Assembly: GCA_017307755.1 (NCBI GenBank)
Contig: JAFKGQ010000003.1
Span: 186,001-250,000, forward strand
Origin: Chitinophagaceae bacterium
GTDB lineage: Bacteria; Bacteroidota; Bacteroidia; Chitinophagales; Chitinophagaceae
Length of the DNA: 64,000 nt
Reading direction: 5' to 3'
In this document: piece after piece, positions 1 through 7,125 of the stretch
How positions within the stretch are numbered: position 1 is the first letter of the stretch
How the letters are laid out: every line of letters begins with the position of its first letter
The notes under the pieces: generated by a model
Seen by the model: the letters and a program-made list of their open reading frames with translations, nothing else
What the model was told of the DNA's origin: nothing
Databases searched by the model: none
Made by a program: the position numbers and the translations under genes

Positions 1-58
1 CCCTGCCGTTGAAACGTTCATAATTCCTTCACACAGGCCACCGTTGGTGTAGATTGTA

Positions 59-286
59 TTGCACGAGGAGTGTAACCTTAATAGCTTTGCTGCGTCTAAG
101 GTTCGAGAGTTCTTTACAACGGTGTATAATGAAGAAAGGCAGGCTAAAAAAAAATTTTTTAAACAGCTGCAACATTGGGGAAAAGCCTGCGTCTTATATA
201 CAGTAGAAAAGACGGATAAACCCGCGGAACAGATCCGTCTTTACACAGAGAAAATGTCCGGAAAACGGATCAACTGGAAAATATAA
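59..286 (+). CDS. small hypothetical protein, doubtful
   Basis: A 75-codon open frame from a TTG start, with an in-frame stop just upstream at 50-52, so it is not the tail of a longer gene in this frame. The product is basic and charged, with no signal peptide, membrane segment or motif that I recognise. There is no ATG before residue 66, and no strong ribosome binding site decides the start. The last codons and the stop lie inside a strong inverted repeat. It may be a real small gene, a remnant, or chance coding. Confidence 0.25.
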   Translation: MHEECNLNSFAASKVREFFTTVYNEERQAKKKFFKQLQHWGKACVLYTVEKTDKPAEQIRLYTEKMSGKRINWKI

Positions 287-299
287 TCCGTTTTCCGGA
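257..299 (+). terminator. 14-bp inverted repeat overlapping the stop of the 59-286 frame
   Basis: The arm at 257-270 pairs perfectly with 286-299 around a 15-nt loop. The second arm begins on the last base of the TAA stop. It is a strong hairpin but no long U-run follows, so it may be a terminator, an RNA-stability element, or another palindromic repeat. Confidence 0.45.
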
Positions 300-367
300 A
301 AGATCTAATGTCAGCGAACCTTCGGTTCTGGCGAAATCAACTTTAAAAAAATTATAAAAACAAGAAC

Positions 368-823
368 ATGAAAAAGATTAGTTTATCCATCGCTATCGTG
401 CTTATGATGGGGCTTAGCGCTTTCGCCGCTAAGAATGATGAAACCGACGTAAACAAAGAAGCTGTAAGGTCCTTCCATCGGGAGTTCGTCAATGCAAAAA
501 ATGTAAAGTGGGAACAGAAAGTGGGTTATGTAAAGGTAGAGTTTACCTTGAATGACCAGGTACTCTTCGCGTACTACAACAATGACGGTCAGATGACCGC
601 GATCGTCCGCAACATCGTTTCGGATCAGTTGCCCATCAGCCTGCTTACCTCGCTGAAGAACGATTACACAACATTTTGGATCTCGGATCTTTTTGAAATT
701 GCATCAAATGATCAGACAAATTATTATGTGACACTGGAGAACGCGGACAAGAAGATCGTACTGCGCAGCAGCGGTATCGACAGCTGGGAAGTATATTCCA
801 AGACAAAGAAGACTGCAGAGTAA
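368..823 (+). CDS. secreted PepSY-like small protein
   Basis: The product has 151 residues with a clear signal peptide at about residues 1-20 (two Lys, hydrophobic core, AFAA cleavage region), so it should be periplasmic or surface-exposed. The mature part has the pattern of small Bacteroidota PepSY-like/DUF2874-type proteins: an initial helix (about 30-45) containing NAKNVKWE, followed by strand-rich segments where the chain alternates aromatic and charged residues (GYVKVEFTL, VLFAYYNNDG). No catalytic motif is visible. It is followed by its own terminator, so it is monocistronic. The family placement is by eye and moderate; the function is unknown. Confidence 0.75.
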   Translation: MKKISLSIAIVLMMGLSAFAAKNDETDVNKEAVRSFHREFVNAKNVKWEQKVGYVKVEFTLNDQVLFAYYNNDGQMTAIVRNIVSDQLPISLLTSLKNDYTTFWISDLFEIASNDQTNYYVTLENADKKIVLRSSGIDSWEVYSKTKKTAE

Positions 824-873
824 TTTAAAAAGAAGTAAGTATAAGAGCTTTATCGTTTGATTTTTAGTTGGAC

Positions 874-911
874 AAAAGCCGTGCGGATTTTTCCCTGCGG
901 CTTTTTGTTTT
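874..911 (+). terminator. intrinsic terminator after the PepSY-like gene
   Basis: The 8-bp arms aaaagccg (874-881) and cggctttt (898-905) enclose a 16-nt loop and run into a T-rich tail. It lies about 50 bp past the stop at 823 and insulates the groEL upstream region. Confidence 0.75.
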
Positions 912-940
912 TTCCGGGCAAACCTGTGGTTTTCCGGGCA
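911..940 (+). promoter_or_regulatory. direct repeat upstream of groEL, candidate operator
   Basis: TTTCCGGGCA occurs at 911-920 and again at 931-940, exactly 20 bp apart, about two helical turns on the same DNA face. A weak Bacteroidota-like -7 element (TATCTTTA, 948-955) follows. No CIRCE element is present near this groEL. The regulatory role is inference. Confidence 0.35.
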
Positions 941-1057
941 TTTGCGTTATCTTTATAGACCCTATCGGACCCTACTCCCCCAGGAATGTATAAAAAGCTG
1001 TCCCAAGCGGGAGGCGATCTGTCTTCTTATTTGAAAATTCTTAAATCTCGAATGTCT

Positions 1058-2695
1058 ATGGCAAAACAACTTTTCTTCAACATCGAAGCCCGCAATAAGA
1101 TGAAGAAAGGGGTGGATACCCTTGCAAATGCCGCAAAGGTAACCTTAGGCCCCAAGGGACGTAATGTAGTGCTGGAAAAGAAATTCGGAGCCCCCTCCAT
1201 TAGCAAGGATGGGGTTACTGTAGCAAAGGAGATCGAGTTGGAAGATCCCATCGAGAACATGGGCGCTCAAATGGTAAAAGAAGTAGCCTCCAAGACGGCA
1301 GACATCGCCGGTGACGGTACTACTACCGCCACTGTGCTGGCCCAGGCCATCATCAGCGAAGGATTGAAGAACGTGGCGGCAGGCGCCAACCCCATGGACC
1401 TGAAGCGCGGTATCGACAAGGCTGTCGAGACTGTCATTGCGAGCCTGAAACAGCAGTCCCAGACCATCGGCAACGACAACAATAAAATAAGTCAGGTGGC
1501 TTCTATTTCCGCCAATAATGATGAAGCCATCGGCAAACTGATAGCCCAGGCTTTTGGTAAAGTAGGCAAGGAAGGCGTCATCACGGTGGAAGAAGCCAAG
1601 GGTACTGAAACCACGGTGGACGTGGTAGAAGGTATGCAGTTCGACAGGGGATATCTCTCCGCTTATTTCGTTACCAACAGCGAAAAGATGCAAGCGGAGC
1701 TGGATGATCCCTATATCCTCATTTATGACAAAAAGATCTCCGCGATGAAGGATATCCTCCATATCCTGGAGAAGGTAGCGCAGAGCGGCCGTCCCCTGCT
1801 GATCATTGCAGAAGACCTGGAAGGTGAGGCATTGGCTACCCTGGTGGTCAACAAGCTGCGTGGCACCATCAAGGTGGCAGCCGTAAAGGCCCCCGGTTTT
1901 GGCGACCGCCGCAAGGAAATGCTGCAGGATATCGCTATCCTGACCAAGGGTATCGTCATCAGCGAAGAACAGGGTTACAAACTGGAGGGCGCCGATCTCA
2001 GCTATCTGGGTACCGCTGCCAGCGTGACCATCGACAAGGATAATACTATTGTAGTAGGGGGCAAGGGCAAGAAGGAAGACATCACTGCCCGTGTGGGCCA
2101 GATCAAGGCTCAGATAGAGACGACTACCTCCGACTATGACAAGGAGAAGCTGCAGGAGCGGCTGGCCAAGCTCAGTGGCGGAGTAGCCGTACTGTACGTA
2201 GGCGCTGCAACGGAAGTTGAAATGAAGGAAAAGAAAGACCGTGTGGACGACGCGCTGCATGCTACCCGCGCTGCAGTGGAAGAAGGTATCGTACCCGGCG
2301 GTGGCATCGCATACATCCGCGCCATGGAATCCCTGGACAAGGTGAAAGGCGCCAACGAGGACGAAACCACGGGTGTCGCCATCGTAAAACGTGCGCTGGA
2401 AGAACCTCTGCGCCAGATCGTGGCCAACGCTGGTATCGAAGGCAGCATCGTAGTTCAGAAAGTGAGGGAAGGTAAAGCCGACTTCGGTTTCAACGCCCGC
2501 ACTGAACAGTACGAGAACCTTTTGAAGGCAGGTGTTATTGACCCAACGAAGGTGACCCGTATCGCGTTGGAGAATGCTGCATCCATTGCCGGCATGTTGC
2601 TGATGACCGAGTGTGTCATTGCCGACAAGCCTAAGAAGGAAGATGGGTCTGCTTCCCCGGGCGGCGCTCCCGGTATGGGCGGGATGGATTATTAG
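1058..2695 (+). CDS. groEL: chaperonin GroEL (60 kDa chaperonin), not paired with groES
   Basis: This is the ATP-driven protein-folding chaperonin that forms the tetradecameric double ring in the cytoplasm with the GroES lid. The start at 1058 gives MAKQLFFN, the usual Bacteroidota GroEL N-terminus, and 545 residues, a normal length; an ATG at 986 would add 24 unrelated residues. Visible hallmarks are the ATP-site segment [11 protein letters not shown], the [11 protein letters not shown] loop, the EEGIVPGGG segment in the equatorial domain, and the flexible GGMGGMDY-type tail (here GMGGMDY). No groES lies upstream: the neighbour is a PepSY-like gene behind a terminator. Since Bacteroidota usually carry groES-groEL as an operon, this may be a second chaperonin or a rearranged locus. 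Confidence 0.97.
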   Translation: MAKQLFFNIEARNKMKKGVDTLANAAKVTLGPKGRNVVLEKKFGAPSISKDGVTVAKEIELEDPIENMGAQMVKEVASKTADIAGDGTTTATVLAQAIISEGLKNVAAGANPMDLKRGIDKAVETVIASLKQQSQTIGNDNNKISQVASISANNDEAIGKLIAQAFGKVGKEGVITVEEAKGTETTVDVVEGMQFDRGYLSAYFVTNSEKMQAELDDPYILIYDKKISAMKDILHILEKVAQSGRPLLIIAEDLEGEALATLVVNKLRGTIKVAAVKAPGFGDRRKEMLQDIAILTKGIVISEEQGYKLEGADLSYLGTAASVTIDKDNTIVVGGKGKKEDITARVGQIKAQIETTTSDYDKEKLQERLAKLSGGVAVLYVGAATEVEMKEKKDRVDDALHATRAAVEEGIVPGGGIAYIRAMESLDKVKGANEDETTGVAIVKRALEEPLRQIVANAGIEGSIVVQKVREGKADFGFNARTEQYENLLKAGVIDPTKVTRIALENAASIAGMLLMTECVIADKPKKEDGSASPGGAPGMGGMDY

Positions 2696-2825
2696 GTAAA
2701 AAATATTGTAATTTGTTTCCCCAATGATCAGCACAGGCATATATCATTTTCCGAAAGAAAAGCCGCACATAATGAAAATTGCCAGATTTACAAGTCGCTA
2801 TTAGAGGAGGTGTCCGAAGATAAAT

Positions 2826-2858
2826 AAAACCGCCCTAGGAATAAGGCGGTTTTGTAAT
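2826..2858 (+). terminator. intrinsic terminator downstream of groEL
   Basis: The arms aaaaccgcc (2826-2834) and ggcggtttt (2845-2853) enclose a 10-nt loop. The hairpin is about 130 bp past the groEL stop and nothing else codes in between. Confidence 0.8.
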
Positions 2859-3170
2859 GTTATTTTTAACTCAACATGCTAATGTTGGCTAAGGCTTCTC
2901 AGCCCCCACCATGCCAGGGGGATTTGGCTACTTCTATCAAGGGCCTGTACCCTAAACCTTATTCTTTAGATCTGTAAAGTATAATTTCTTATAGATTCCA
3001 CCATAGAATTATGTCTAGACATAACGTTTTATTTGCATAAAACCTTGGTAGGTAAGGATCTTAAGGTTCTCATAGGAATAGCTTATTATAAAAAATAAGT
3101 GTTATTTTCACAGGACTATCACCTGACGCTGACGCATCCTCCCCCTCCGCCCACTCTTTAAGCCCAATCT
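2859..3170. other. non-coding leader region with several dyads
   Basis: This stretch of about 310 bp between the groEL terminator and the kinase gene has no convincing reading frame. It contains a small hairpin near 2871-2888 (caacat/atgttg), a C5/G5 dyad around 2904-2921, and the two dyads listed separately at 3009-3042. No tRNA or other known RNA fold was recognised. It probably holds the promoter and leader of the two-component operon. Confidence 0.4.
3009..3042. promoter_or_regulatory. perfect 16-bp palindrome plus second dyad, candidate operator
   Basis: TTATGTCTAGACATAA (3009-3024) is a perfect palindrome. It is followed three bases later by a 6-bp-arm dyad, TTTTAT-TTGC-ATAAAA (3027-3042). 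Both lie about 130-160 bp upstream of the kinase start. Their symmetry and spacing suggest binding of a dimeric regulator, possibly the neighbouring response regulator. No binding protein can be named from sequence. Confidence 0.4.
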
Positions 3171-4556
3171 ATGAATAAGTTAAAAAAGCTCTGGAACTCC
3201 CTTGTTTATGCGGGATCTGAAGGATTGGCCGACCATAATCCCCAACGGGGTACTTGTATTGGCTTAAACCTTATGAGCCTTTGGATCGCCTTGATCAACC
3301 TCAGCCTCGGGCTTGTCTTTTATCTATTGAGCGGAATATTCGCCGTCTTTCTGGGAAGTTATCTCGGAGCCGCGCTTATGAGCCTCCTGATATGGCTGAA
3401 TTACCGCAGGATGTATAATGCAGCCAATATAGGATTTTATCTTATTCTCAATGCCGCCACCTTTTATTTCAGCAGTCTTATGGGAAGGGCGATCGAAGCG
3501 CAGCTGATGATCGTCTTTTTAATAGGCAGCGTGCTCTTTATTTTCGAAAAGATAGCGTTGAGGATATTATGTATCACGACAACCATAATGGTGCTCATCC
3601 TGCTGGAATTGAATTTCAAGTACCAGCTCGTGAAGCCCGTCGAGATTGCAGAGCCATTGAGGGACATTATGCGTTGGAGCGCTTATGCGGTGATCATCTT
3701 TCTTGTAATACTTATTTTTTACCTGTATACCAGGAATAACAGCCGGCTGCTGAACAGACTGAAGGATTATTCGGGTCAGATAGAGGTCAATCTGGAAAAA
3801 GAGGAGAGAGAAAACAGGATGAAAACGATATTTATCAGCAACGCCTATCATGAGGTCCGGGGTTCGTTTTTTGGGGTCTTTGTCATCATCCAGATACTCA
3901 GCGAAATGGAGGGCATGGAAAAATTGCAGGATTGGAAGAAACTGATATTCAACCTCCGGTCGGCATGTGAGAACCTGAAAATGGTATTGAACAATATCCT
4001 GGAATACTCAAAGTATTCGTCCGGTATCCATGACCAGATCTATCCTGAGCCTGTCAACATCCGACAGCTGATCCGCAACCTGGTGGATATCGGACAGTAT
4101 TCGGCTTCGGAAAAGATGGTGCATATCGACCTCTTTGTATCCGGGGATATTCCTGAATTTGTCGAGTGCGACCGGCTGAAAATTACACAGATCGCCACCA
4201 ATATCATGAGCAATGCGATAAAGTTCACCCGTCGGGAGAGTAGTATCCAGGTCCGGATCGAAAAAGAGAGCAACTACTGGAAGATCAATGTGGAAGATGC
4301 CGGAGAAGGAATGAACAGCGAAAAAATGGACAGGATCTTTGAACAGCCGTTCGTGACAGAAAAGAACAGTGATCAGAACAGGGAAGGAGTCGGGTTGGGA
4401 TTGCATATCACCAGACATTTGGTGGCAACGCTAAAAGGGAAAATAATGGTCAATAGCAAAAAAGGGGAAGGCACCAGCGTTACCGTCTATATACCAATGG
4501 CTTCACCGGTGGAGAAAATAGTTCCCCGGATGGACCGGCTATTTGTTAATTCTTAG
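3171..4556 (+). CDS. membrane sensor histidine kinase with atypical H-box
   Basis: This 461-residue kinase has about six hydrophobic membrane segments at residues 30-185 and no periplasmic sensor domain, so it probably senses within or near the membrane. A linker (190-220) leads to a HisKA-like helix with His227 in the context HEVRGSF. The usual HE(L/V)R(T/N)P motif has Gly and Ser in place of the Thr/Asn and Pro positions. The HATPase domain is intact: N-box NIMSNAIKF (344-352), G1 DAGEGM (376-381) and G2 GVGLGL (406-411). It signals through the NarL-type regulator 64 bp downstream, which is an unusual partner since NarL regulators usually pair with HisKA_3 kinases. The input signal is unknown. 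Confidence 0.88.
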   Translation: MNKLKKLWNSLVYAGSEGLADHNPQRGTCIGLNLMSLWIALINLSLGLVFYLLSGIFAVFLGSYLGAALMSLLIWLNYRRMYNAANIGFYLILNAATFYFSSLMGRAIEAQLMIVFLIGSVLFIFEKIALRILCITTTIMVLILLELNFKYQLVKPVEIAEPLRDIMRWSAYAVIIFLVILIFYLYTRNNSRLLNRLKDYSGQIEVNLEKEERENRMKTIFISNAYHEVRGSFFGVFVIIQILSEMEGMEKLQDWKKLIFNLRSACENLKMVLNNILEYSKYSSGIHDQIYPEPVNIRQLIRNLVDIGQYSASEKMVHIDLFVSGDIPEFVECDRLKITQIATNIMSNAIKFTRRESSIQVRIEKESNYWKINVEDAGEGMNSEKMDRIFEQPFVTEKNSDQNREGVGLGLHITRHLVATLKGKIMVNSKKGEGTSVTVYIPMASPVEKIVPRMDRLFVNS

Positions 4557-4620
4557 GGTACTCTTATGATAAAGAGACTAACTTTATGTTGCATAAATAT
4601 GTCCATTTATCTGAATTGAC

Positions 4621-5232
4621 ATGGGAAAACCGAATATATTGCTGGCCGACGACCACAGTATTACACGAAGAGGGCTAAAGCTGCTGTTTGAACTATATTT
4701 CGGTTATCCGGAAATGGGTGAGGTATCCACCTGCAGCGAGCTGATGAAAGAGCTGTCCAAAAAAACATATTCCCACCTGGTACTGGATATTATCCTTTCC
4801 GACGGCAGCAGCCTGGAGGTGCTGCCTGCCATTCAGAAGCTGTATCCGGACTTGAGGATCATGATATTCTCCATGCAGCCTGCCGGGATCTATGCAAAGG
4901 CGCTGCGGCAGTATGGTATCCAGCATTATGTCAGCAAGACGATCCATGAGGATGAAACCATAAAACTTCTGCGCCGGTGGCTTCAAAACGAACCTCCCGC
5001 CCCGGATCACACCGAAATGCCTGACCTGGATAATCCATTCTCGGAATTTACGCCCCGCGAGCTCGAGATCCTGCATTATATGCTGAAAGGCACCGGCACC
5101 AATGAGATCGCCAGCGCGCTGAACCTGAAATGGAACACGATCTCTACCGTGAAGAACCGGATCTTCGAGAAGACCAATACAGGGAATGTTATCGAGCTGA
5201 AAGACCTGGCTACACTTTATAAAGTAAATTGA
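4621..5232 (+). CDS. response regulator, NarL/LuxR type
   Basis: The 203-residue product has a receiver domain (about 1-120) with the acidic pair Asp10/Asp11, phospho-acceptor Asp56 in LVLDIIL, and Lys106 in VSKT. A LuxR-type helix-turn-helix starts at about residue 142 (FTPRELEILHYMLKGTGTNE) with the usual ExxIL and NEIA pattern. The recognition helix (WNTISTVKNRIFEKTN) keeps TVKN in place of the common TVKxH. It is likely co-transcribed with the kinase immediately upstream and should be its cognate output, binding DNA when phosphorylated. Target genes are not evident; the palindromes at 3009-3042 are candidates for autoregulation. Confidence 0.9.
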   Translation: MGKPNILLADDHSITRRGLKLLFELYFGYPEMGEVSTCSELMKELSKKTYSHLVLDIILSDGSSLEVLPAIQKLYPDLRIMIFSMQPAGIYAKALRQYGIQHYVSKTIHEDETIKLLRRWLQNEPPAPDHTEMPDLDNPFSEFTPRELEILHYMLKGTGTNEIASALNLKWNTISTVKNRIFEKTNTGNVIELKDLATLYKVN

Positions 5233-5257
5233 CTTTTATGCATCCATTAAGGCTTTG

Positions 5258-6109
5258 TCAGGCCGGGACGGCACAGCAGATGTCCTGCTGGACCTTGAGG
5301 TAGCGGGTGGGTGAAAGGTCCAGGTAGCGCTTGAAGTCATGGATCAGCTGACTTTGATCGTAATAACCACAGTCATGGATGATGTCGAACCAATCGACCT
5401 TATGTGCGTCGGCAATAGACCGGTTCACCATTTCCAGGGCTTTGAGAAAGCGCCCATAACGAGTGATCTCCTTCTCGCTATAACCCAGCCGCTGTTTGTG
5501 CCTCAATTGTATACTCCTCCTTGTAAGACCCGTATGACGCGCCACTATCTTTACAGGGCTCTCCGCGACCTCTTTTCCAGTACTACCGGGCGCCCCTTCA
5601 TTCCGTGCTTGTTCTATTTGTGCCATCACAGTATCACGGGGTCGTAAATAAGGCAGAGTGAAATCCAGGATACGGCTGACCCTTTCCTCCATCGTACCGA
5701 GGGCTTTCAATATTTTCCAGAGATGAGAAAAGCAGTTATCGTGCAGCAATTCATCGGGATGGACGGGTCGGATATCCCGGATGAGCGGGCCGAAGGTGCG
5801 AAAGAAACCATCGTCCCTGAAATTGGCTACCAGCATTTCTGCACCGGGCGGCAAGGTGTAATCAAAAGATCTTTTCACCGGACCCAGGATACTGCATTCA
5901 TCGACCGACAGGGTCCTGTAGGGGGAAGCCGTACATAATAAAGGAGTGCCAAAGCTAAATACCAGGATGGTCTGGAAGGTGGGGACCAGGGTTTTGTGTA
6001 CCGGCCTGGCCTCGTGATTCTCCGCAACATAGAAGTGAGTAAACACTTCCCCGAATGCCGGGGGGACAGGTATCTGCCGGCTGATGTAATTGTTATAATT
6101 TTCGGCCAT
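5258..6109 (-). CDS. AraC-family transcriptional regulator, divergent from the encapsulin operon
   Basis: A 283-residue protein with an N-terminal effector-type domain (about 1-150, resembling the DUF6597 domain common in Bacteroidota AraC proteins) and a C-terminal AraC helix-turn-helix region (about 185-275). The latter shows the first helix VKIVARHTGLTRRSIQLRHKQ and the second part DIIHDCGYYDQSQLIHDFKRYLDLSPTRY split by a linker; the DQSQLIHDFK segment and SPTRY end are typical. It is transcribed away from the shell gene across an 89-bp gap that holds a palindrome, so it is a good candidate for control of the nanocompartment genes. The inducer is unknown and the regulatory link is inference. 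Confidence 0.88.
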   Translation of the reverse strand: MAENYNNYISRQIPVPPAFGEVFTHFYVAENHEARPVHKTLVPTFQTILVFSFGTPLLCTASPYRTLSVDECSILGPVKRSFDYTLPPGAEMLVANFRDDGFFRTFGPLIRDIRPVHPDELLHDNCFSHLWKILKALGTMEERVSRILDFTLPYLRPRDTVMAQIEQARNEGAPGSTGKEVAESPVKIVARHTGLTRRSIQLRHKQRLGYSEKEITRYGRFLKALEMVNRSIADAHKVDWFDIIHDCGYYDQSQLIHDFKRYLDLSPTRYLKVQQDICCAVPA

Positions 6110-6121
6110 GGAATAAATTTA

Positions 6122-6159
6122 GTACTTTTAAGTACCACCTGCCAGGAATTATCTATTCC
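6122..6159. promoter_or_regulatory. dyads in the AraC/encapsulin divergent promoter region
   Basis: GTACTT-TT-AAGTAC (6122-6135) is a 6-bp-arm dyad lying 13 bp from the AraC start. A second, weaker dyad, GGAAT-N5-ATTCC, follows at 6145-6159. The gap between the divergent starts (6110-6198) is short, so a protein bound here could control both directions. The assignment as an operator is inference. Confidence 0.35.
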
Positions 6160-6198
6160 CTGTTATTCCTTTATAGAACACATAAAAACACAACTTCC

Positions 6199-7125
6199 AT
6201 GGCTGAAGAAGTAAAAAAGCAAACCGCCCTTGGGGATGTCGCCGCCAGACAGCTGGCTATTGCGACCCGTACTGTGCCGCAGATGTCGACCATCACTCCC
6301 CGCTGGTTGACGCATCTGCTGAATTGGATCCCGGTAGAATCAGGTGTATATCGTCTAAACAAGGTTAAGGACGCCAGTAATGTGGAAGTCGATTGTTCGG
6401 GCCGGGACGAGCGGGTTTTGCCCCAGACCTTTGTGGATTATGTGGAGAACCCGAGGGAATACAACCTCAGCGCGGTGAATACGGTGCTCGACGTCCACAC
6501 ACGCGTATCCGACCTTTACAGCAAACCTTATAACCAGATCAGCGAGCAGCTGCGGCTCATCATAGAGACGATCAAAGAGCGGCAGGAAAGCGAGCTGATC
6601 AATAACAGGGAATATGGCCTCCTTCATAGTGTCACGGGGTCGCAGCGGATCAACACCCGTACGGGGCCTCCTACGCCGGATGACCTGGACGAGCTGATCA
6701 CCAAGGTCTGGAAGGAGCCGGGTTTTTTTCTCCTGCATCCATTGGCTGTTGCAGCTTTTGGCCGTGAATGTACCCGGAGGGGGGTGCCGCCGCCCACCGT
6801 CTCATTGTTTGGCTCTCAATTCCTGACATGGAGAGGTCTGCCATTGATACCTTCCGATAAAGTGCCGGTGGAGAATGGCAAATCGAAGATATTGCTGTTG
6901 CGTACGGGCGAAAGCCGGCAGGGGGTCGTAGGGCTTTATCAGCCGGGGCTGCCGGGGGAACAGTCTCCGGGGCTATCCGTGCGGTTTATGGGTATCAATC
7001 ACCAGGCTATCGCATCCTACCTGGTGTCTTTATATTGTTCGCTGGCGGTGCTGGTGGATGATGCGCTGGCGGTGCTGGATGAGGTGGCGATCGACCGTTA
7101 TCACGAATATAAATGGCCATCATGA
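6199..7125 (+). CDS. family 2A encapsulin shell protein (SrpI-like)
   Basis: This 308-residue HK97-fold protein should self-assemble into a closed icosahedral nanocompartment in the cytoplasm. It closely resembles the cyanobacterial SrpI shell protein throughout, as I recall that family: DVAARQLA and VPQMSTITPRWL in the N-arm, NPREYNL and LDVHTRVSDLYS in the spine/E-loop part, LRLIIETIKERQE, LDELITKVWK, the A-domain segment LFGSQFLTWRGLPLIPSDKV, and GLSVRFMGIN with LAVLVDDALAVLD near the end. The length matches family 2A; the cyclic-nucleotide-binding insertion that marks family 2B is absent. The stop overlaps the start of the desulfurase gene as ATGA, so shell and cargo should be translationally coupled. 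The family is established as a desulfurase compartment that accumulates sulfur; activity in this organism is inferred. Confidence 0.95.
   Translation: MAEEVKKQTALGDVAARQLAIATRTVPQMSTITPRWLTHLLNWIPVESGVYRLNKVKDASNVEVDCSGRDERVLPQTFVDYVENPREYNLSAVNTVLDVHTRVSDLYSKPYNQISEQLRLIIETIKERQESELINNREYGLLHSVTGSQRINTRTGPPTPDDLDELITKVWKEPGFFLLHPLAVAAFGRECTRRGVPPPTVSLFGSQFLTWRGLPLIPSDKVPVENGKSKILLLRTGESRQGVVGLYQPGLPGEQSPGLSVRFMGINHQAIASYLVSLYCSLAVLVDDALAVLDEVAIDRYHEYKWPS

Noticed and set aside
1145..2740. 531-codon open frame on the minus strand across groEL
   Set aside because: Shadow of the groEL coding strand; codon pattern follows groEL and the product resembles no family.
2696..3170. Possible tRNA or structured RNA in the long gap after groEL
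   Set aside because: Hairpins are present but no cloverleaf, tmRNA or known ncRNA pattern could be traced.
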